A DNA stretch of 64,000 bases, from the NCBI GenBank assembly GCA_014218235.1, contig CM024766.1:66081207-66145206 (forward strand), written 5' to 3'. The position numbers and the translations under genes were made by a program. Shown here piece after piece: positions 59,442 through 64,000 of this stretch. The notes below the pieces were generated by a model. It was not told the origin of the DNA. It was given only the letters and a program-made list of their open reading frames with translations, and searched no databases. This DNA is from Colocasia esculenta. Taxonomy: Eukaryota; Streptophyta; Magnoliopsida; Alismatales; Araceae. Position 1 is the first letter of the stretch. The number at the start of each line of letters is the position of its first letter.

Positions 59442-59731
59442 TATTGACAGCTCACACATATTGGCCATCAAAGATAGCAACCCAGCCGACCTTACACAGC
59501 AAGGAAAATCGATCAAAGGCAGGAATCATGATCCCTTTTGTTGTTGTATTAATAGGTTGTCTATATACAACCTTTCTTTGTACAGATGGAACATTTTAAT
59601 TCTTTTATATACATAGTATTATAAATGGAGTAGTATGGTCATCGACATGACACACACAATTCTACCATAATCCTTGTCTCTTTATCTTTGCTTCTCCTTT
59701 GCTTTTGTCATTTGTTCTTTTGATGTTATTA
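59442..59731 (+). repeat. 3' LTR of the Ale/Retrofit-like element
   Basis: Partner of 47085-47361. It ends near a run of 14 G (59736-59749). Confidence 0.75.
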
Positions 59732-59889
59732 ATTCGGGGGGGGGGGGGGCACTAAAGTGGGGTCTCTCCCTCCAATTTTTGTGGACGTGTGTATTTGTAG
59801 AGAGAGAGAGAGTGGGATGGGAGGGGTTGGCAAGTGCCTTGGGGTGCTGGAGGGGGGTCTCCCTGTCATGATGCTGTTAAACTTGGACA
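59732..59889. repeat. Continuation of the GA/GT repeat beyond the Copia element
   Basis: Poly-G, then GGGGTCTCTCCCTCCAATTTT, GTGTGT and GAGAGAGAG text like 46860-47084. This is the right flank of the repeat that the Copia element entered. Confidence 0.65.
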
Positions 59890-61333
59890 TGTAATTAGTT
59901 AATTAAAAACCATACACATGATCTTCTCATATCCATGATTCTCTTTATCACATGCACCTACTTGTAACCATCCAATATGACTTGACTTGGCATAAAAATA
60001 TCTCATAATATATCTAGTAATTTATTCCAATAATGAATTTAAATTGCCTTATTTTTAAAAGGACTTGTCTTCGTTTCTCGCGATGTTTGGGAATACCGTT
60101 ACCGACGCTCCAATGTTCTAGAATTCCTCTGGAATGTCAAGCACTTATTTCTATATATACATTTTCTCTTGACTTGGACAAACTCTCCGTCGGATATTCC
60201 TTCCGTTGGACTAGTGAATCCTTGTTCAAGGCCTCCGTAAGACTCCTCTGTCCATGGATTCCCACATGGCCGACGAGCTGGTTGTATTCTAATACCTATG
60301 ATACCCTTTAGGGATCAGTAAGATCCAAACGGCCTTAGATTACTCTCTCTCTTACCTTGAATCATGTCGGACCTCTGGACCTGTGGGTAACATGGCCAGT
60401 GGAAGGGTAGTGAATTCCACCTGACTACCAACACCAATTACGCGTGTTGTGTAATTGTTACTATCGCCCGTTTACTCGTCGTTTCATGTGCAATGACCTA
60501 TAGTTCTCATATAAACTCTACACGCTCATCTATTCACGCTCTCTATACACTCGTCTATTCATCTAGTACTCTCATCAATTTCTTGGTACTCTCTATTGGC
60601 CATTGACTGATTGTCTAAAGATAAACAATATAACTAATGCCAGGTAATATATAAAGGGCTCGGTCTGGTCCTGGGAGGTGCGCCTAAAAGAGCTATTTGC
60701 CCGTGGGAGTTAATTGACTAGAGTGTTTGGCATTACACTCAAGTGCTATCTATCTCGACTGTCTATATGACAATCAAAGTGCTATACTATACTTGTTGTG
60801 CTATCGTTACACTTTGTGCTATTTGTGCTATGGCCATCCTACTTGTGCTATATTTAGAAACTTGTGCTATTTCAATCACGTGCTATTGTGCTATCTCTTG
60901 TGTTACTTGACTCTCTCTCACTCTCTATCATTAGTTACTCTGCTCTTTAATACATTAATCATTTAAAGCATACCTGATCATGAGATTTAAGACCTACTGG
61001 GCGTTATTCACTTACCCTGCATTATTGTTGTGTGTTCTCAAGTGAGAGCGAGAATGATACTTACACTCAAGAGGACGGGAATGAACAAGAGTGAAGTCAA
61101 GAGTACCCTAGCATCTTAGTAATATGTTAGAGTCTGAGTTTAGTCTTTTACTTTATTCAATGTAATTGGGCCCTATAGAATGGCTCTGATATTAGTGGTT
61201 GTAATAGACATTTGAGGAATTATTAATGAGATGCTTTTAATTTAGTATTTATTCTTCATCCAATGGTTTGATGTCTATTATACGCTCTATACCCATTTAC
61301 TTGCAACTGTCTCACGTTCCGATATTCCGCGTC
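59890..61333 (-). repeat. Ty3-type LTR, left arm of a large palindrome
   Basis: Its reverse complement matches 61345 to about 62850: the blocks with CTTGCAACTG and GGTATAGAGCG at the centre, the ATAGCAC/GTGCTAT motif zone, the CCATTGACTGATTGTCTAAAGATA block (60599 versus 62117) and the GTGGGAATCCATG block (60254 versus 62480). It is truncated at its outer end near 59890. No gene is seen. Confidence 0.75.
60730..60900. repeat. GTGCTAT motif cluster
   Basis: About a dozen copies of (T)GTGCTAT within 170 bases. The mirror cluster, written ATAGCAC, is at about 61735-62005. Confidence 0.8.
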
Positions 61334-64000
61334 TGTCACGCCCCGACGCGGAATATCAGAGCGCGAAGGCAGTTGCAAGAAAAAGGTATAGAGCGAATAC
61401 TAGACATCAAACCATTGCACATTGAATAATACTAAAGCAAATCTTTCTCATTAATAATTTTTCAAATGTCTAGTTACAACCACTAATATCAGAGCCATTC
61501 TATAGGGCCCAATTACATTGCAATAAAAGGAAATAACTAACTACAACTCTAACATAACGACTCGAGGGCACTCTTGGCTTCACTCTTGGTCATTCCCTTC
61601 CTCGTGAGTGTATGTATCATCCTCGGTCTCACCTGAGAACACAACATCAAATAATGTAGGGTGAGCGATAACGCTCAGTAGGACTTAAACCTCAGGCTCA
61701 AGCAGGCTTAAAATATTTAACGCATTTAATGGCAGAGTATCTAAAGATAGCAGGTACAAGAGAGTCAAAATATAGCAAGGGATAGCACAACAGGTAACCA
61801 GATAGCACAATAGCATGAGATCGAGTATAGTTTCCAAAAATAGCACAAGTATCGAGTATAGCACGGATAGCAGGATGGCCATAGCACAACTAGCACAAGT
61901 ATGGTAATAGCACGACGAGTATAGCACTTGTTTGTCATTCTAGACATCGAGAGAGTATAGCACGTTTTGTGTTTTGATTGTCATATAGATAGTCGAGATA
62001 GATAGCACTTGAGTGTAATGCCAAACACTCTGATCATTTAACTCCCATGGGCACTAGCACTTTCGGGCGCACATCCCAGTACCAGATCGGGCCCTTTATA
62101 TATTGCCAGGCATTGGTTATATTGTATCTTTAGACAATCAGTCAATGGCCAATATAGAGTACCAAGAATAGTTAAGAGCACTAGATGAATAGACGAGATG
62201 GTAGAGAGAACGTGAATAGATGAGCGAGTAGAGTATAGATGAGAGCTAATGGACATTGCACGTAATGCGACGAGTAACAGGCGATAGTAACAGTTGCACA
62301 ACACGCGCACGTCGTATTGGCAGTCAGATGGAATTCACGATCTTCCCGTTGGCCATGTTATGCACAAGTCCAGAGGTCCGACGTGATTCAAGGTAAGAGT
62401 GAACTTCTAATAGCCGTTTGGATCATATCGATCCCTAAAGGTGTAATGGGTGTTAGGGTACAACAGGCTCATCGACCATGTGGGAATCCATGATCAGAGG
62501 AGACTTACGGAGGCCTTGTGCAAGGGTTTACTAGTCCGGCGAAAGGAATATCCGACGGAGAGTTCACCACAAGCCAAGTAAAGTGTGTATATAAAACAGG
62601 TGCTCGACGTTCTAGAGGAATTCTAGAACAGTGGAGCGTCGATATCGGTATATAAACAACGCAAGAAACGAATACAAGTCCTTTAAAATAGGGCCATTAA
62701 TATACTTAATTGCATAAATTCCCAGATACCATATGAGATATTTTATGCTAGATTTCAGTCATATATGGGTGGTTCATGTGTGTGCATGTGTAAGAGAAAT
62801 CATAGATAGAAATAAGTCGTGAATATGTATTTTAAATCATTCAATGTAGCTCCATTTTATAAAACAAGTTTTTACTCGGGGTATAACTGTAAAAAGGCGT
62901 AAGAATTATTTAGAAAGCGACAGAAATAATTTTTATGGGTTTTCATCAGAAATCCTGTGAAGGCGACATAGGGTTGTAAGGATCGCGACAGGTACCAGGC
63001 AGAACGTGACAGGATCATGTAAGGGTCGCGACATGGCTTGCAGACCAGGTACTAGGAACGCGACGACTTACCTATCGCCTTCTTGGTCGCGACGGGTAGG
63101 CTGTCGCAATCAAACCCCAGAAGGCGACATATCGGGCAGTCGCGATCTGGTGGTCTGCGCCTGACTCTGACAGGAGTCAGACCAGACATTGCATTGCGGA
63201 CCAGAACATTCAAATTTGGATACCGGGTCGTTTAGAAAATCATAACTAATTATATACATGATGAAAATTCACGAAATTAGTGTCAAATGAAACTAGACAT
63301 GCGAGAGTACTTACAATAAATAGGAATTCGAGAGAGAGCATGGTTTGAATATGGTTTGAGAACGAACAAGAACGAGTAACACAGAACATGATATAGAGAG
63401 CAAGATTGATTTAATTCGAGCAACATGCTTGATAAAAATTAGGGATTTTAGGGGCGAAAGTTCCCTAATGATCATCAGTATCTCCCATAAAAATTTCAAG
63501 GCATGAGATTTAGTAATCATGGAGAACAAGAATTATGAAGAGGGTTCGGGGTCAAGAGAGTTGCAGAACTTCAAAATTCAAGAAGAAAATATTGGCTTGA
63601 TGGAAAATTATGAAATTTGAGGGTTTTGTTCCTGATGCATGGAACAATCTACAGACAAAATATTAGGATTTTTGCTTGTGAGAATGCCTACATTTGAGTC
63701 GATTTATCTTCTAGGGCTTAGAACTCCAAGAACGAAGGAAGAAGCTTGATGGATCTTCCTCTCCTCGATTTCTCCTCCTCCTTGGCCTCTTCTCCACGTC
63801 CAAGAACCCCTTTGCACGAGCTAGGGTCGGCCATGAGGATTTAAGAGGTGTATTTATATAAACACAAGTTCTTATTCCTACTACAACTCAAATTCCTCTA
63901 AATTCTGAGATTTCCTAACTCCACCTTTCCTCTCTTGCTTTCAAACCTCTAATTGGGTTATGATAGTATCTAAATTCGTGCTAGACTATATGGGGTAGGT
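61334..64000 (+). repeat. Ty3-type LTR, right arm of the palindrome and onward (partial)
   Basis: Starts TGTCACGCCCCGACGCGG, a typical Ty3 LTR start, and runs off the window, so it is longer than 2.6 kb. Features in order: ATAGCAC cluster (61735-62005), a zone of GCGAC/TCGCGA motifs (62950-63150), and a TATA-like TATTTATATAAAC near 63852. It is related to 8445-11495. No internal Ty3 region is in view. Confidence 0.7.

Larger units (their letters stand above)
47085..59731 (+). mobile_element. Decayed Ale/Retrofit-like Copia element, internally deleted, split by a tandem gag-only element
   Basis: Short LTRs (47085-47361 and 59442-59731) are clearly homologous, with shared TATTGACA start and CATCGACATGACRCACACAATTC blocks. 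A primer site TGGTATCAGAGT follows the 5' LTR at 47364. Inside are a gag remnant and the end of RT/RNase H; protease, integrase and most of RT are deleted. The tandem element 48908-59040 sits in the RNase H region. Clear target duplications were not found. Confidence 0.82.

Overview
This window is flowering-plant nuclear DNA dominated by LTR retrotransposons. The evidence is Ty1/Copia gag and pol reading frames, plant-type primer sites resembling the 3' end of initiator tRNA-Met, a plant CLE signalling-peptide gene and a fragment of a plant aspartic protease gene. The species cannot be named from the sequence alone. Only one host gene looks intact; nearly everything else is stacked retrotransposons. 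Homology calls were made by eye from motifs; no database search was run.

Layout, left to right. (1) 1-8444: SIRE-lineage Copia element 1 on the minus strand, with gag, pol and a third reading frame, all broken, and its 3' LTR off the left edge. It sits in a Ty3-type LTR (8445-11495), which interrupts a second SIRE element, also minus strand (11496-19172). (2) 19173-22280: old remnants, namely a Copia LTR with an RNase H tail and a degraded Ty3/gypsy gag-protease segment. (3) 22281-27690: a gene island holding a two-exon CLE25-like peptide gene (25136-26876). (4) 27690-46060: a pair of inverted Ty3-type LTRs. One arm was split by a gag-only Copia element (30641-44512, TSD ATGTT). That element was split by a Ty3-type solo LTR (35284-42911, TSD CTGTG), itself split by another gag-only Copia element (36374-41206, TSD GCACG). 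This is four levels of nesting, three of them with matching target-site duplications. (5) 46061-47084: purine-rich simple repeats and an aspartic protease gene fragment. (6) 47085-59731: a decayed Ale/Retrofit-like Copia element whose RNase H region was hit by a 10.1-kb tandem gag-only element with three near-identical LTRs and two gag copies (48908-59040, TSD GAAAT). (7) 59890-64000: a large imperfect palindrome of two inverted Ty3-type LTRs, the right one running off the window.

The gag-only elements (30641-44512, 36374-41206, 48908-59040) fit the TR-GAG class. They keep the LTRs, primer site, a zinc-knuckle Gag and repeated polypurine tracts but have no protease, integrase or reverse transcriptase, so they would depend on enzymes from autonomous SIRE relatives such as 1-8444 and 11496-19172. 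Shared cis features support this link: a two-base LTR-to-primer-site spacer, a covarying leader hairpin, a C-rich tract near the LTR end, and dense AACGATTT-type motif arrays upstream of the TATA box in the same transcriptional orientation.

The observations most worth following up are the CLE gene (Ala at a normally Pro position, 13-codon second exon), the three-LTR tandem element, the covarying leader hairpins and the U3 motif arrays.
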